Positions 1 to 8,411 of a stretch of DNA of 64,000 nucleotides are shown piece after piece. Every line of letters starts with the position of its first letter. Within the stretch, counting starts at the first letter, position 1. The stretch covers positions 2,418,001 to 2,482,000 of the forward strand of contig OZ244783.1 of NCBI GenBank assembly GCA_965219635.1. The letters run 5' to 3'. This DNA comes from JAPOXR01 sp965219635 (lineage in GTDB: Bacteria; Pseudomonadota; Alphaproteobacteria; Rhodobacterales; Rhodobacteraceae). A program made the position numbers and the translations under genes. A model generated the notes under the pieces. That model made no database searches and was not told the DNA's origin. It was given only the letters and a program-made list of their open reading frames with translations.

Positions 1-652
1 ATCCGTCAACCAGACGGGCCACATAGGTGTCCTGTCCGGAATCTTGGCGCACAACACGCACAAGGTCGCGGGCCAACTCCATCAGGCGATCGCACGCATC
101 GTTGATTGTTTTCTCGTGTTGCTTGCAGCCGATCCCCATCGACAGCCCGAGAGCAGAAGCGTCAGCTGCGATCTGCTTCCAACTCCCTGGTTCCGTCCCG
201 AGCAAGGCACAGATCGCACGGGAGGCGAATGGAGTGGCAAATGCGTCCATGAATTCAATCTTACCGTCAGGCGTAAATCCGTCGGCAAGTTCGCTGGCGA
301 TTGTCTTGAATGCTGGAACCAACCCCTCAATCCTTTCCCGCGATAGTGCTCGCTCGGCAATTGACCTCACCTGCCGGTGGCGGACACCCTGCATGGAAAT
401 CAGGCTGCGGGTCCAGAACTCGGCGAAACTGCCCGTGAGGCCCGTTGTTTCAGGCCACGCATAGCTGCCCTGCCGGAGGCGACGGTCCCTGATCAACTGA
501 CCTGCTTCGCGGTAGCAAAGCACAGCGAGGCCATAGGGAGTCCGGGCGCACCATTCCGCTTCGCGGGCTACGGCAACTTCGCTTGAACGGGTAGAGAAAC
601 CTGGCGCCTCCAGATCCAGATAGGGGAGATGGTCCCTGTGTTTGCAGGGCAT
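1..652 (-). CDS. Cytochrome P450, N-terminal part (cut by window edge)
   Basis: A minus-strand reading frame stays open from an ATG at 652 to base 1, about 217 codons. Its protein has the look of a bacterial soluble P450: an N-terminal LPYLDLEAPGF stretch, then WCARTPYGLAVLCYRE, a helix C-like SMQGVRHRQVR (the heme-propionate-binding HxxxR position), and GKIEFMDAFATPFASRAIC, which matches the EFVxxFAxPxxxxVIxxLLG element before the I helix. The oxygen-binding I helix, the ExxR motif and the heme Cys loop lie outside the window. Such enzymes are usually soluble heme monooxygenases fed by ferredoxin; the substrate cannot be told. GGAGG sits 10 bases before the ATG at 652; a second ATG at 661 lies too close to that site. 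The family call is from pattern, the start is inferred. Confidence 0.8.
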   Translation of the reverse strand, partial: MPCKHRDHLPYLDLEAPGFSTRSSEVAVAREAEWCARTPYGLAVLCYREAGQLIRDRRLRQGSYAWPETTGLTGSFAEFWTRSLISMQGVRHRQVRSIAERALSRERIEGLVPAFKTIASELADGFTPDGKIEFMDAFATPFASRAICALLGTEPGSWKQIAADASALGLSMGIGCKQHEKTINDACDRLMELARDLVRVVRQDSGQDTYVARLVDG

Positions 653-881
653 ACCGATCATTCCTCCGGATTTTGACGCAGACCGATCCTGACATAGTCG
701 CGAGGACGGGTCGAGAGCAGAAGCTGTTATGGTGAACCGGTTCCGGTGCCTGTCAGCCGATGACCGGCAAACCGCGCAGTTGCGCAATCGTCACGAGCGA
801 TTGGCATTCTTGCCAGATATCAAGGATAAGCCATGATGGCCCCGGTGGCTGCCTACCTAGAGGGATAAGGGAAACCTGATC

Positions 882-2030
882 ATGCACAGCGCGCCCACAT
901 TCAGAATCGGAATCGAGGAAGAATATCTGATCGTCGACCAAACAAGCCTGGACCTCGTCCCGGCTCCCGATCCTGGATTCATTGAGGAATGCCGGCGGTT
1001 GTCGGACGGACGAAGCACCAACGAATATCTTCAATGCCAGATCGAAGTCGGGACGCGGCCACAGTTGAGGATTGGCGACGCAGGCCGGGAACTTGCAGAA
1101 CTCCGGTTGCTCACCGCCAGCACCGCCGCCAAATTCGGCTACAGGATCATGGCCGCGTCGACCCATCCCTTCGCCAGGCGAAGGGAACAGACACACACGC
1201 TGAAAGACCGCTATATCACACTTCGCCACGAGCTTGGCATGACAGCAAGCCGGTTGCTGATTTGCGGCATGCACACGCATCTCGAGGTCGAAGACGAAGA
1301 TCTACGCATAGACCTCATGAACCAGGCGGCCTATTTTCTGCCGCATCTGTTGGCCCTGTCCTGTTCATCCCCCTTCTGGGAGGGCGAGGACACGTCGCAT
1401 GCCTCCTACCGCATCGCCATCTTCGACGCGCTGCCCAGAACCGGCCTGCCTGACCCCTTGAATTCCTTCGCTGCCTACAAGCGGCTGGTCGGCGAGTTGG
1501 TGGCATCCGGCAGTCTCGAGGATGGCACCAAGATCTGGTGGGATATCCGGCCATCCGCCAGATTTCCGACCATGGAACAGAGAATTACCGATGTGTGCAG
1601 CAGGCTGAAGGACGCCATCGCGATCACCGCCACCTTTCAGGCTGTCGTAGCCTACCTTTACCGGCTGCGGACCCTGAATCAGCGCTGGCGTCATTATCCA
1701 AACACACTGATCAACGAAAACCGCTGGCGGGCGCGGAGATATGGCACCAGCGAACCGTTGATCGATCACGGAAAGACAGTCATGGTCCCGTTCCCGGATC
1801 TCTTGCAGGAACTCACCGAACTGATCCGCGAGGACGCAATCGAACTCGGGAGCGAGGCTGAAGTGGGCTGGGCACAGTCAATTGTCCAGAGAGGCAACTC
1901 TGCCACTCGCCAGCGCCAGACACTCAAGAAGGCACTGGGTGATGGAGCTGACGAGAGGGAGGCATTCCGAGAGGTAGCGAAGATGCTTGCCGATGACTTT
2001 CTTGCTGACTGTGGTGACCTCACATCGTGA
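882..2030 (+). CDS. YbdK-family carboxylate-amine ligase (GCS2)
   Basis: A 382-residue protein, the usual length for the YbdK branch of the glutamate-cysteine ligase 2 family. It opens with FRIGIEEEYLIVD, the family's ATP/Mg-binding GxEEE strand, and carries CGMHTHLEVED near residue 130, WWDIRPSARFPTMEQRITD near residue 215 (the WWDxRP and ExR elements) and a basic C-terminal helix ending LADDFLADC. Family members couple an amine to a carboxylate with ATP hydrolysis, and E. coli YbdK has weak gamma-glutamyl-cysteine ligase activity. The true substrate here is unknown. The gene stands alone on the plus strand and meets the sigma-factor operon tail to tail, with a hairpin in between. The start follows AAGGGAAA at a good distance. 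Confidence 0.9.
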   Translation: MHSAPTFRIGIEEEYLIVDQTSLDLVPAPDPGFIEECRRLSDGRSTNEYLQCQIEVGTRPQLRIGDAGRELAELRLLTASTAAKFGYRIMAASTHPFARRREQTHTLKDRYITLRHELGMTASRLLICGMHTHLEVEDEDLRIDLMNQAAYFLPHLLALSCSSPFWEGEDTSHASYRIAIFDALPRTGLPDPLNSFAAYKRLVGELVASGSLEDGTKIWWDIRPSARFPTMEQRITDVCSRLKDAIAITATFQAVVAYLYRLRTLNQRWRHYPNTLINENRWRARRYGTSEPLIDHGKTVMVPFPDLLQELTELIREDAIELGSEAEVGWAQSIVQRGNSATRQRQTLKKALGDGADEREAFREVAKMLADDFLADCGDLTS

Positions 2031-2098
2031 GCCATCGGCGGCCGGGAGGCAATGGAACCACCTCAGGAATGCGCCAATAGGTCCAACCAGCTCAATTG

Positions 2099-2120
2099 CA
2101 GGCAAATCTGCCTTTGCCTG
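2099..2120. terminator. Hairpin between convergent genes
   Basis: A perfect 8-bp inverted repeat, CAGGCAAA and TTTGCCTG, with a 6-base loop lies between the ends of the convergent YbdK gene and the metal-sensor gene. Its position suits a bidirectional terminator. There is no long T run on either side, so intrinsic termination is inferred. Confidence 0.5.
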
Positions 2121-2164
2121 TCAAGTTCTGAGATAGGGATCGACACCGCCCTTTCAGTGAAAGC

Positions 2165-2674
2165 CTACCGCCTGTCACCGTCATGGTGCCACTTGCCGCG
2201 CTTGCCAAGCCGCCGTTCAATGCGGTCCGCATACTCGTTCCGCTCGTCCGAGGTCATGCCCATTATCCTGGGAGCAAGCAAGTTGTGCCCCTCCTCCAGC
2301 ATTTCCATGGCGTTTTCCCTCTGGGCCCGGAAAAACCCCTCAAGCGTTTCTGGTACGAACGGATCCGCCCGAAGCAACTCGATCAAGGTGAGCGCGTCCG
2401 AGTTAGCCTTCTCCCGTTGCCGGCCGAGGCTGCGGCCCCGATCCCTGAGTTCGACGCCAATCTCCCGCTTGTAATGATCATCCAGAGCACCGGACAAGAC
2501 TCCAAGTCCGGCCGCACCGAAAATATGCTGACCGGCCGCAAACGGAAGGCTGCGCCACTTGACAATCAATCCGACCGCAGCACCCGCTACCAGCAGGTTC
2601 AATCCCAGGGAAATCACGAGAAGCGGACCGACCCACCTTCTCCTTTTCCTCTTGGTATCGTCCGGTTCCGCCAA
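2165..2674 (-). CDS. Periplasmic heavy-metal sensor family protein
   Basis: A 169-residue protein with a basic N-terminus (TKRKRRRW), one membrane anchor at about residues 15-37, and a helical periplasmic part. The arrangement matches the CnrR/ZraP-like metal-sensor family (Metal_resist): a helix with LRDRGRSLGRQREKANSDA, a spacer with LLRADPFVPETLEGFFRAQR, and a last helix with ERNEYADRIERRLGKRG. It is the third gene after the ECF sigma factor and the anti-sigma-like gene. The start is TTG at 2674, chosen because GGAGGG precedes it by 7 bases and overlaps the end of the gene upstream. In this family the domain gates release of the sigma factor or sequesters metal or stress signals; the ligand here is unknown. 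Confidence 0.8.
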   Translation of the reverse strand: MAEPDDTKRKRRRWVGPLLVISLGLNLLVAGAAVGLIVKWRSLPFAAGQHIFGAAGLGVLSGALDDHYKREIGVELRDRGRSLGRQREKANSDALTLIELLRADPFVPETLEGFFRAQRENAMEMLEEGHNLLAPRIMGMTSDERNEYADRIERRLGKRGKWHHDGDRR

Positions 2675-2677
2675 TTC

Positions 2678-3052
2678 TCAACCCTCCAGAACCAACTGCT
2701 CCAACCCGGAAAACACATCCAGTGAAGATTCCTCTGCATTCGCAGTCAGCAATTCTGTGGCCACCAGTTCAAAGCTCTCGGCAAACACCACTCCAATACA
2801 AAATCCAGCCAATGTGAACCCCGCCAGCACGGCCGCTGGCCGCCAGACAAACGCATGGATGCGCAATCGTGACCACCAAGAATTCGTATCAGCATGCCGG
2901 ACAGGTTTGCGCGCCCTGCTTACTTCCTCCGCAGCACTCAACAGTGTGCGGCGCAACGCCTCAGAAAGTTCGGCAGCGCTCCGGTCCCGCGCTTCTGCAA
3001 ACAGGAAATCCAGGTCCACCTCAGGCCCCGGGCTTTCATTCACTCGCTTCAT
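2678..3052 (-). CDS. Small membrane protein, probable anti-sigma factor
   Basis: About 124 residues. An N-terminal cytoplasmic part is rich in charged helices (DLDFLFAEARDRSAAELSEALRR), followed by one membrane segment at about residues 72-92 (VWRPAAVLAGFTLAGFCIG) and a short periplasmic tail. The start is taken at 3052, where ATGA overlaps the stop of the sigma gene; an ATG at 3061 is also possible. The coupling, the single membrane span and the order sigma, this gene, metal sensor argue for a CnrY-like anti-sigma factor. No domain signature is clear enough to name it, so the role rests on context. Confidence 0.6.
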   Translation of the reverse strand: MKRVNESPGPEVDLDFLFAEARDRSAAELSEALRRTLLSAAEEVSRARKPVRHADTNSWWSRLRIHAFVWRPAAVLAGFTLAGFCIGVVFAESFELVATELLTANAEESSLDVFSGLEQLVLEG

Positions 3053-3630
3053 GCTGTCCACCCCAGTTCCGCCCTCGATGGACCGAGGAGTTTACGCAGT
3101 TGCCGCATACCGCGCGTTAAGAGGCTCTCGACGGCTTCGACGCTGGTTTCCATGACACCGGCAATCTCCGGGTTAGACATCCCCTCAATATGCCTGAGCA
3201 CCACCGCGGTGCGCTGCCGTTCCGGAAGCTGGTCCAACCCGGAATAGAGCGCCTTGATACGCTGATTGCCAATCATCCGGTCGACTTCTGCCGGCCGGCC
3301 GTCTTCGGGCTCTGGAACAGAATCAAGACTTGCGGTGGTTGCCTTGCGCAGCCGGTCCGTACAAAGGTTGACGGTCACCCGCCACAGCCATGTGGAGACC
3401 TTGGCCTGGCCTGACCGCCATTCCGGCGCGATCCTCCACAGCCTCAACATGGCTTCCTGCGTGACCTCTTCCGCGTCAGCATGATTGCCAAGCATCCTGG
3501 TCGAAAGCCGCAGCATGCCCCCAGCGTATCTGTCGATGATTTCTCGCGCGGCTTCCGGATTTCCATCGGCATAGGCGGCCAGCAAGTCTTCATCCGACGA
3601 TTGATCAATTCCACGAGTCGTCCGTTTCAT
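3049..3630 (-). CDS. ECF-type RNA polymerase sigma factor
   Basis: A 193-residue sigma-70-family protein with only regions 2 and 4. Region 2 runs through about residues 25-95 and has the core-binding and -10-reading helix with GNHADAEEVTQEAMLRLW and STWLWRVTVNLCTDRLRK. Region 4 lies at about residues 125-180: LPERQRTAVVLRHIEGMSN followed by the helix-turn-helix ending AVESLLTRGMRQLRKLL. It heads an operon with an anti-sigma-like membrane protein and a periplasmic metal-sensor protein, so it probably answers an envelope or metal signal. The neighbouring EF-hand gene upstream may be a target. GAGAGGGG precedes the ATG. Confidence 0.93.
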   Translation of the reverse strand: MKRTTRGIDQSSDEDLLAAYADGNPEAAREIIDRYAGGMLRLSTRMLGNHADAEEVTQEAMLRLWRIAPEWRSGQAKVSTWLWRVTVNLCTDRLRKATTASLDSVPEPEDGRPAEVDRMIGNQRIKALYSGLDQLPERQRTAVVLRHIEGMSNPEIAGVMETSVEAVESLLTRGMRQLRKLLGPSRAELGWTA

Positions 3631-3671
3631 GCCCCTCTCGGCAACCGGCAGGTTTGGTCAAGGAGCGGCCT

Positions 3672-3698
3672 GGCCGGCATCCATTCTGAATGCCGGCC
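3672..3698 (-). terminator. Hairpin after the EF-hand gene
   Basis: A perfect 9-bp GC-rich inverted repeat (GGCCGGCAT / ATGCCGGCC) with a 9-base loop lies just after the EF-hand stop and before the sigma-factor gene on the same strand. It may terminate or attenuate readthrough into the sigma operon. No T run follows. Confidence 0.5.
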
Positions 3699-3707
3699 GG
3701 CGTTGCA

Positions 3708-4232
3708 CTACTTCCGGTCGCCGTGGCGCTTGCCCCGGCCATCCTTGCCGCGCTTCCAGCGGCCATCCCTGTTCATCATCTGGCTGAATTCCTCTTCGGA
3801 AATCATCCCGTCATCATCACTGTCGAGACGCGAAAAGGCCTTGCCAGGATTCCTGCCATCTCCGATTTCCTCGGCACTGATCATCCCGTCGCCATCATCG
3901 TCCATTCTTTCGATCATCCTGGCGGTCTGACTCTCTGCCATGGCCATGATCCTCTCGGCGATTGCGGCATTCAATTCCTCTTGGGACAACATCCCGTCGC
4001 CATCAGCATCCTTGCTTGCCAGCCAGACCTGGTGCGCAGAAGCCAATTCCTCTTCGGTGAGCTGGCCGTCACCGTCAGCATCCAGATCGGCAAAGGTGAT
4101 GTCAGCAGCCATGTGGCCTCCCTTGCCTGAATGCCAGCCCCTGGAGTCCGCCAGGGATGTGGTTGCCGATACTGCATAAACTGCGCCTGCCGCGGTGCCT
4201 GCCAAAACGAGCCTCAATACCTGCTTGTTCAT
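3708..4232 (-). CDS. Secreted EF-hand calcium-binding protein
   Basis: 174 residues with an N-terminal signal peptide (MNKQVLRLVLAGTAAGAVYA, cut probably near residue 28) and then four EF-hand loops: DADGDGQLTEEE (about 51-62), DADGDGMLSQEE, DDDGDGMISAEE and DSDDDGMISEEE. Each has Asp at positions 1, 3 and 5 and a closing Glu, so Ca2+ binding is likely. The tail is very basic (KRGKDGRGKRHGDRK). It is probably periplasmic. It lies directly upstream of the ECF sigma operon on the same strand, separated by a hairpin, which fits calcium or envelope sensing, though a link to the sigma factor is inferred only from position. Confidence 0.88.
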   Translation of the reverse strand: MNKQVLRLVLAGTAAGAVYAVSATTSLADSRGWHSGKGGHMAADITFADLDADGDGQLTEEELASAHQVWLASKDADGDGMLSQEELNAAIAERIMAMAESQTARMIERMDDDGDGMISAEEIGDGRNPGKAFSRLDSDDDGMISEEEFSQMMNRDGRWKRGKDGRGKRHGDRK

Positions 4233-4339
4233 TGTCTTTTCCCTTTTGAGTAGGTTCTTGCCGCTGCATGATCGGCGGCTTCAGGACAATTAACGCAGCG
4301 GGCCAAGAATTCCGGCGCGCCAGAAAGCAGATTGCGGAC

Positions 4340-5248
4340 TCAGGTCGAAGACGCCTCGTGGATCATGCCTATCGAAGCAGAAAGTTCGGAATCGAAAGTC
4401 CGGTCATCCATTGACTCGAGCAGCCCTTCAGCAAGCGCCCTCGAGAAACTTGCAACCATGCCTTTATTGGCCCGCAATCTCCGGCACGCCTCCTGCCGAT
4501 CGTACCCCCCGGAAAGGGCTGTTACACGAACGACGTTCCGGTGGGCAATGAGGTCCGCATACAGGTTGGGGCGTTCGGGCAAGGTGAGTTTGAGAGCGAT
4601 CCTGCGGCCCTCTCCGAGGCCATTGATCATTCGGAGCAGTTCCTCGAAAAGCATGTCTTCGCAGCCAGCCTTGTCCTCGCAAATGATCGAAACCTCGGGC
4701 TCGACTATCGGAAGTAGGCCGTGATCAATAATCCGGTCGGCGAACTCGAATTGCTGTTCGACCACACGCTCGACACCTTCCCGGGTCGGCTCATGTATGA
4801 CCGACCGCATCTTCGTTCCGAACATTCCGAGGCCGGCGGCGCGGCGCAGATCCCCGCTCATGTCGGGAATGGTTTTCATGAGACTGGTCCCCTCATCGGG
4901 ATCTTCCAGCCCCACATCGATCTTCAAGATGGGGAGCACGCCCCTCTCGGACCACAGATATTCGGGCGTAGGAACCCCGTTGACCTCTTCCAGCATGGTA
5001 CGCTCGAACAGTATGGCGCCGATGATATGCTCTCCATTGAACTTGGACGAAGTCATGATCCGCACACGCATAGCATGGATCAGCGCCATCATCTCTTCTT
5101 CATCGGCGTATCTGTCTTCTCCGACACCATAGAGCGACAACGCCTTTCCGGTTGAACCGCCACTTTGGTCGAGCGCAGCAACAAATCCGTTTCCCTGCTC
5201 AAATCTGGCAATCCGTTCTTGATCCTGCATTTCCGGCACCTCAATCAT
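4340..5248 (-). CDS. Class I fructose-bisphosphate aldolase
   Basis: A 302-residue protein of the bacterial class I aldolase type, which cleaves fructose-1,6-bisphosphate to DHAP and glyceraldehyde-3-phosphate through a Schiff base and without metal. It has the N-terminal FVAALDQSGGSTGKAL phosphate/active-site segment, ILKIDVGL, LLPIVEPEVSI, and ALKLTLPE with the Schiff-base lysine. The end has VRVTALSGGYDRQEA and a glycine-rich phosphate-binding turn. It is cytoplasmic and serves glycolysis or gluconeogenesis. It stands alone on the minus strand. The start could be Met1 or Met7 (MQDQERIARF). Confidence 0.9.
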   Translation of the reverse strand: MIEVPEMQDQERIARFEQGNGFVAALDQSGGSTGKALSLYGVGEDRYADEEEMMALIHAMRVRIMTSSKFNGEHIIGAILFERTMLEEVNGVPTPEYLWSERGVLPILKIDVGLEDPDEGTSLMKTIPDMSGDLRRAAGLGMFGTKMRSVIHEPTREGVERVVEQQFEFADRIIDHGLLPIVEPEVSIICEDKAGCEDMLFEELLRMINGLGEGRRIALKLTLPERPNLYADLIAHRNVVRVTALSGGYDRQEACRRLRANKGMVASFSRALAEGLLESMDDRTFDSELSASIGMIHEASST

Positions 5249-5681
5249 CTGTTTCTGGCCTAGGCCCGCTCTCGCACGCGCAGTGACGGGGGCCGTCTCT
5301 TAAGTGTGTCGCTGTAACCGCAAATCCGGCAATCCGAAAGCTCGGTAATCCGATGCGGTCTTCCACTTCTCCAGAAATCCGGGCCGGAGTGGGCAACATG
5401 TCTGCTCAGCTGCGCTGCGCGTGCCAACCTTGGATCGATGAACAAGGTGTCAAGCGGGCTTCGAACTTCCCGACAGTCAGGCCACGGTGCGACGCAGGAA
5501 TGCGGGGCAAACTGCCTTCGCTGCCGCCAGCAAGTTCCGCATATCAATCTCGCAACAGGGCCAGCAGCGAGATGCACAAGCCACTCGAAGCGCTCCCATC
5601 AGGTCGATTGGGTGCTCCCGCCGCACTTGATGGGTTCGGGATGAAATGCGGGTGCCAAGTGGAGTCGGAGACCTTTCCATG
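5249..5681. other. Intergenic region without recognised gene
   Basis: 433 bases between the divergent aldolase and Nudix genes. Open frames here are short and resemble no family I know. It must hold the promoters of both neighbours; no convincing -35/-10 pair could be fixed by eye. Confidence 0.5.
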
Positions 5682-6419
5682 CTACCCGGTTTCAAGGGTG
5701 GAACGTACCACAACAGTCGCAATACTGGGCATTCGACCGTGAGCAGCATTGTCAAGGACGCAGCCAGCGTCGTGCTCGTCCGGAACCGCAAGATGGACCC
5801 GATGATCCTGATGGGCCGCAGGGGCAGTGGTGCCGCGTTCATGCCAAGCAAGTATGTGTTTCCCGGAGGGGCAGTTGATGCCGAGGACGACTCAATGCGC
5901 TTGCTCGGCACGCCGGGCCAGGCGTGTCTTGACCGGATGCAGCAAAGATGCGCCATACAATCTGCAACCAGCATCCTGCTCTGCGCCGTGCGGGAGGTCT
6001 GGGAGGAAACCGGACTCCGATTGGCTGAGAAGCCGGCATCTCCAATGGTTCCAAAAGCTGTACCCTCCGATTGGAGAGATTTCTGCGGTCCCGGATGGCT
6101 TCCTAGCGCCAGGGGCCTGGTCTTCTTCTACCGGGCGATAACGCCTCCCGGAAACGTCCGGCGGTTTGACGCACGATTCCTCTACGGAGACATCGACGAC
6201 CTGCCGCTTGTGGGTGACCCGGACGACTTTGGCCTTGCTTCCGACGAATTGGCCGACCTTCAGTGGATACGCCTGAGCGATGCCTGTGATTTCAATATTC
6301 CCTTCGTAACCTCGCTGGTCCTCGGCGAACTGAAGAGCCTGATCGATCAGGATGGACCACCGCAGCGGGTCCCGTTCCGGTTCATGGAGGACGGCGTGCG
6401 CAGGACGGAGTTCCTCTGA
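5682..6419 (+). CDS. NUDT19-like Nudix hydrolase
   Basis: About 245 residues. The Nudix box is split: GGAVDAE supplies the G-x5-E half and REVWEETGL the catalytic REUxEExGU half, but 35 residues separate them instead of 7. This insertion is typical of the NUDT19/RP2p branch, whose mammalian member hydrolyses CoA and acyl-CoA diphosphates. Other family marks are KYVFPGG before the box and the closing EFL. The CoA substrate is inferred from the family branch. The start is put at ATG 5682 because GGAG precedes it by 8 bases; an upstream ATG at 5646 and a GTG at 5739 are alternatives. Confidence 0.85.
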   Translation, partial: LPGFKGGTYHNSRNTGHSTVSSIVKDAASVVLVRNRKMDPMILMGRRGSGAAFMPSKYVFPGGAVDAEDDSMRLLGTPGQACLDRMQQRCAIQSATSILLCAVREVWEETGLRLAEKPASPMVPKAVPSDWRDFCGPGWLPSARGLVFFYRAITPPGNVRRFDARFLYGDIDDLPLVGDPDDFGLASDELADLQWIRLSDACDFNIPFVTSLVLGELKSLIDQDGPPQRVPFRFMEDGVRRTEFL

Positions 6420-6506
6420 CAACTGCCAGAGCCGCTCCGGCTTGACCTGAGTCGGTTCACCGGGAGTGCCGGCGCATGGCCGAGAAATCCGGAATGCAAT
6501 GCCTGA

Positions 6507-7514
6507 TCACTGTTGCTTGCCGAACAGCCCTGCCCATGCCGGCTTGATGTCTTCTTCCTGTGTCTGCGCAGCATAAGCGCCGCGGGCCACCGCCCGCGCA
6601 AGGCAACATGCCGCCGCATGCCCCAATACAAACAACTCCGACCCGTCTTCAGCAACCGGCCGGACGCCGGTTGATACGGCAAACACAAGGTCGCCATCGA
6701 AGATAGTGTGTGAAGGAACGATTGCACGGGCAAGGCCCGCATGAGCCGCCGCGGCAAGGCGCGTCGCCTGTGCCTGGTTCAAATCTGCGTCTGTGGCTAC
6801 GACAGCGATAGTCGTATTTGCGTTCGGGGCCGCCTCGGGCAATCCAAGAACGGGCTCCCAGCACGGGTCGGGATGGCTGCCACCCGCAACTCCACCAAAC
6901 TCGCCGCCGATTTCGAATGGCGAGGCCCAGAACTCCGGCCCACCGCCCCGCACGACTGAACCAACCGAATTGACGGCCACGATTGCCCCGACCGTATGGC
7001 CACTCTCGGTAATAGCCGATGCCGAACCAAGGCCACCCTTGAGGTCAAGCGTCGTAGCGCCACAGCCCGCACCCACTGTCCCAATCTGGAATTCCGTTGA
7101 GGCGTTTTGCAACGCGTCCCTGCCGAACTGCCGGTAGGGATTCACAGCCCATTGCTTTGCTCCTCCATTGAGCAGGTCGAACAGAATTGCACAGGGCACA
7201 ATCGGCACGCGCGCAGGTCCAACGGCGTATCCCCTCCCCGCCTCCGCCAACGCATCGGCAACACCCGAGGCAGCATCAAGCCCGAACGCCGAGCCCCCGG
7301 ACAGCACGATCGCGTCAACTTGCTGGACCAACCGGTCCGGGGCCAACAGGTCGGTCTCCCGGGTTCCGGGTGCGCCCCCCAACACATGAACGCCGGCTGT
7401 GAATGGCTTTTCGCCAACGACCACCGTTGCTCCCGACTTGATGAAGGGGTCATCGGAACTGCCGACGAGAAGTCCTTCGACGTCGGTTATGAGGTTTCTT
7501 GCGCCTGTCTGTAT
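6507..7514 (-). CDS. P1-family peptidase (DmpA / L-aminopeptidase-D-esterase type)
   Basis: An N-terminal-nucleophile-type hydrolase. Motifs are RNLITDVEGLLVG at the start, VLGGAPGTRETDLL, the oxyanion segment LSGGSAFGLDAA, and NTTIAVVATDADL, the conserved self-cleavage and nucleophile segment. Relatives release N-terminal residues from peptides or hydrolyse D-esters after internal self-cleavage. The N-terminal family motif lies upstream of the first GTG (7424), and that frame contains no ATG, GTG or TTG back to the preceding stop. The best start is ATA at 7514-7512, with GGGAGG five bases before it, giving about 335 residues. This start is unusual; a changed start codon or sequencing error is the alternative. 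Confidence 0.82.
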   Translation of the reverse strand: MQTGARNLITDVEGLLVGSSDDPFIKSGATVVVGEKPFTAGVHVLGGAPGTRETDLLAPDRLVQQVDAIVLSGGSAFGLDAASGVADALAEAGRGYAVGPARVPIVPCAILFDLLNGGAKQWAVNPYRQFGRDALQNASTEFQIGTVGAGCGATTLDLKGGLGSASAITESGHTVGAIVAVNSVGSVVRGGGPEFWASPFEIGGEFGGVAGGSHPDPCWEPVLGLPEAAPNANTTIAVVATDADLNQAQATRLAAAAHAGLARAIVPSHTIFDGDLVFAVSTGVRPVAEDGSELFVLGHAAACCLARAVARGAYAAQTQEEDIKPAWAGLFGKQQ

Positions 7515-8080
7515 TTTCGCCTCCCTGCATTTGCCAAATCCATATGACCTGGCGTCAAGGTTTTCCGGTCTGGCCGGATATGGTTGGGTTCAATCACTTT
7601 GAGCAAACAGGATCAAGTTGCCGAAACCTAAGTTACTGGCCCGGTTGCTGAGTTCGCCATAGGGCCAATTCCTAAGCTGCTTTGCGTTTCCTGCAGGCAA
7701 CCAACAGCCGGGAACCGTGGCATCCTCATGCAACGGTTTGAAATGGAGCTATACTCAGCTGCACACCGTCTGGTCGCACCAGGCTATCTAACCACATCCT
7801 ACCACGGCCAACGCAGGCGTTTGCTGAAACCAACCCGCCACAAAGGAACCATTACAGGTTCAGGTCAAGGCGGAGCGCCAGCGTAAACTCGCAGAATCCG
7901 GACAGTGGGAGATTTTCCAGTGGCCAACTGCCTGCGTCGGGTCATATGTGGGGTTGTATACTGAATTGACCACACTATATTGGTTGGGTCACGGACATTG
8001 CATTCGTACCGCTGGGGGAAAGTTAGATTCGCTTTGCCTCTGCCGATACGGTTGGGGTGTGCAGAAATGGAGATACAGGC
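7515..8080. other. Intergenic region upstream of the DUF6765 cassette
   Basis: 566 bases with no recognised gene. Composition looks somewhat AT-richer than the flanking operons, particularly at 7860-8030. No tRNA, att-like repeat or transposase remnant could be identified. Confidence 0.45.
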
Positions 8081-8326
8081 ATGACAGATATAGATCCAAA
8101 TGGGCAACCAAGCGGTGTCGGCAAACGTTGGCTAACGGACGATAATGGAAGCCCTTCGGCAATGCGGTTGATGTCGATGCTGGCGTTGATAGTGGCAGCT
8201 GCGTTGGCAGGTATCGAGACGTTTGGATGGGGAACTGGCGAGAGCAAGACAGAACTTGTTCTGTACTTCCTTGTGGCAGCATTTGCTCCGAAGGCAGTCC
8301 AGAAATTCGCCGAAGCAAGGAAATAA
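8081..8326 (+). CDS. Small holin-like membrane protein
   Basis: 81 residues. A hydrophilic start ending KRWLTDDNGSPSAMRL leads to two membrane segments, at about residues 28-47 and 57-72, joined by a short loop (GWGTGESKTE), and a charged end (KAVQKFAEARK). The DDNGxPSxMRL lead followed by two helices resembles small phage-type membrane or holin-like proteins, but no family can be named securely. It sits 85 bases upstream of the DUF6765-like gene on the same strand. The ATG at 8081 is preceded by GGAG at 8 bases, so it is chosen over the in-frame start at 8057. Confidence 0.65.
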   Translation: MTDIDPNGQPSGVGKRWLTDDNGSPSAMRLMSMLALIVAAALAGIETFGWGTGESKTELVLYFLVAAFAPKAVQKFAEARK

Positions 8327-8411
8327 ATCGGTTCCAAACCGTACGCCAACTCTTCGGTTACAGGACCGAGCGGTAACCTGTTGCAGATTTCGACTCTAAA
8401 GGAGACAGACC

